DNA from: Myroides odoratus DSM 2801
GTDB taxonomy: Bacteria > Bacteroidota > Bacteroidia > Flavobacteriales > Flavobacteriaceae
DNA length: 14,633 nucleotides
Direction of reading: 5' to 3'
Assembly (NCBI RefSeq): GCF_000243275.1
Contig: NZ_CM001437.1
Location: 3,468,896-3,483,528 of the forward strand
Positions 13,659 through 14,633 of the stretch are shown here, in pieces. The first letter of the stretch is position 1, and every line of letters begins with the position of its first letter. The notes beneath the pieces are model-generated. The model was not told the DNA's origin. It did no database searches and saw only the letters and a list, made by a program, of their open reading frames with translations. Position numbers and translations under genes: made by a program.

Positions 13659-14633
13659 ATGATGAATAAAACGTTACTAACGGTTTTTTTAATGGGCTTG
13701 GGAGTTATTAGTGCTCAAGCTCAAGAATTGGGATTCAGTATTGGAGGACATGTTCCTAATCCAGCTTCTGTATTAGATGTTCAAGCTACTAATAAAGGGG
13801 TGCTAATTCCGAGAATTGATTTAAAAACAACCACAGTTCTACAAGGAGGAGTAAATCCAGAAGGAGTAATTGTGTATAATAATGGAACCGTTTTGACTCC
13901 AGGTTTCTACTACTGGAATGGAGAAAAATGGGAAATGTTAACTGGAGATAGCTATATCACGAATGAATTGACTAGAGTAGAAGAAAAGTTCGAAACGCAA
14001 ATTACCAATATCCTCAATGGAGGAGGAGAGGATCAAGGAACTGATATTAGCTATTTGGTATCCTTTAATCCAGAAACGAAGGTGTATACCTATTTAAAAC
14101 CCAATGCAGAAGGGGGATATGATAAAACAGAAATTGATTTTACGCAAGCCGTACAAGGAATAGAAACTAATACATTCATGAGAGCGTTAACTACAGTAAA
14201 CGCAGAGGGAAAAGAAGAGGTGTCAGGGTACGTTTATTTCTCAGAAGATGCGATTAAAGCATGGAAAGTCAACCATCCAGAAGGAGATCCAGTATTGGAA
14301 ATGGATAATGACTTGGGAACACATATTGATGTATTGGGTGTTGTAAATAATAATTTTAAAGTCATTTTTGAGAGCGAGGCCAATACAACGATTATCCATG
14401 ATATCATTAAAAATGCACCTCACAATGTTTGGGTAGAGGATCGAGGAGAAGCAGGGCAATTCTTAATGTATAAGGATGAAAACGAGACTGAACATGAAGT
14501 CAGTTTAACACATCAAGAAACGCAAACGCAAATGTTTAAACATGTGGTAAGTGGCGATGGAAATACAGGAGAAGCACTATCGACATCAACTTTAAATCCA
14601 GCAGATTTAAAAGATGGAGGAATTTATTACTCC
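13659..14633 (+). CDS. Large secreted surface protein related to the giant repeat protein, 3'-partial
   Basis: The frame is open from ATG 13659 to the window end (325 codons, no stop); the second Met at 13662 is an equally possible start. The signal peptide is MMNKTLLTVFLMGLGVISAQA, with cleavage likely near residue 20-22. Residues about 33-56 contain 'NPASVLDVQATNKGVLIPRI', an N-terminal motif common in large flavobacterial surface proteins with phage-tail-like features. 'GVIVYNNG...GFYYWNGEKWEML' (69-94) follows, as usual in that family. A heptad-like segment 'LTRVEEKFETQITNILN' (104-120) and 'YLVSFNPETKVYTYL' (122-136) resemble the NITEILN and TFTY parts of the A modules in the giant gene at the left of the window. 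The two genes are probably paralogues, and this N-terminus suggests what the missing start of the left gene looks like. A-T-rich DNA with a possible -7 element precedes it. Confidence 0.85.
   Translation, partial: MMNKTLLTVFLMGLGVISAQAQELGFSIGGHVPNPASVLDVQATNKGVLIPRIDLKTTTVLQGGVNPEGVIVYNNGTVLTPGFYYWNGEKWEMLTGDSYITNELTRVEEKFETQITNILNGGGEDQGTDISYLVSFNPETKVYTYLKPNAEGGYDKTEIDFTQAVQGIETNTFMRALTTVNAEGKEEVSGYVYFSEDAIKAWKVNHPEGDPVLEMDNDLGTHIDVLGVVNNNFKVIFESEANTTIIHDIIKNAPHNVWVEDRGEAGQFLMYKDENETEHEVSLTHQETQTQMFKHVVSGDGNTGEALSTSTLNPADLKDGGIYYS

Overview
The window looks like chromosomal DNA of a Bacteroidota bacterium of the Flavobacteriia type; a Myroides-like genus is a guess, not a proof. The reasons are low-GC DNA, purine-rich leaders without consistent Shine-Dalgarno sequences, a promoter matching the Bacteroidota consensus (TTG, 17 nt, TAnnTTTG) ahead of ohrR, and surface proteins with the flavobacterial N-terminal pattern 'NPASVLDVQ..NKGVLIPRI'.

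Region 1 (1-9574) encodes secreted or surface proteins. It opens inside a giant, cysteine-free, repeat-built protein (at least 2,625 residues, 5' end outside the window). This protein is made of about 168-179-residue A modules, about 65-80-residue B modules, and two arrays of ten-residue 'A[VI]TxxK[IL]' units of the kind seen in phage tail-fibre-like proteins. Its middle is a higher-order duplication: an A-A-B(n) block of exactly 1,019 codons is repeated once, with a 67-codon insertion in the second copy. After a 133-nt gap containing a perfect 13-bp hairpin comes a secreted L-type-lectin-like protein ending in an acidic tail. A bidirectional terminator closes this side.

Region 2 (9582-12147) is a redox and stress cassette. 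A DsbA/FrnE-like thioredoxin-fold protein with a CSSC motif, and apparently a C-terminal winged-helix-like domain, lies on the minus strand. Divergent from it is a two-gene operon of a one-cysteine OhrR-type MarR regulator and an NfsB-like flavin nitroreductase. A perfect 10-bp-arm palindrome overlaps the ohrR promoter and is the obvious candidate for an autoregulatory operator. Two tandem intrinsic terminators close the operon.

Region 3 (12148-14633) carries a HTH plus S24-like regulator whose catalytic Ser and Lys positions appear substituted, then a 573-nt stretch with no convincing gene, then the start of a second large surface protein. That protein has a signal peptide and shares module features with the giant protein of region 1, and it runs off the right end. 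The window therefore appears to be two related giant surface-protein loci separated by a redox cassette and a regulator. No transposase, tRNA, rRNA or CRISPR array was seen.
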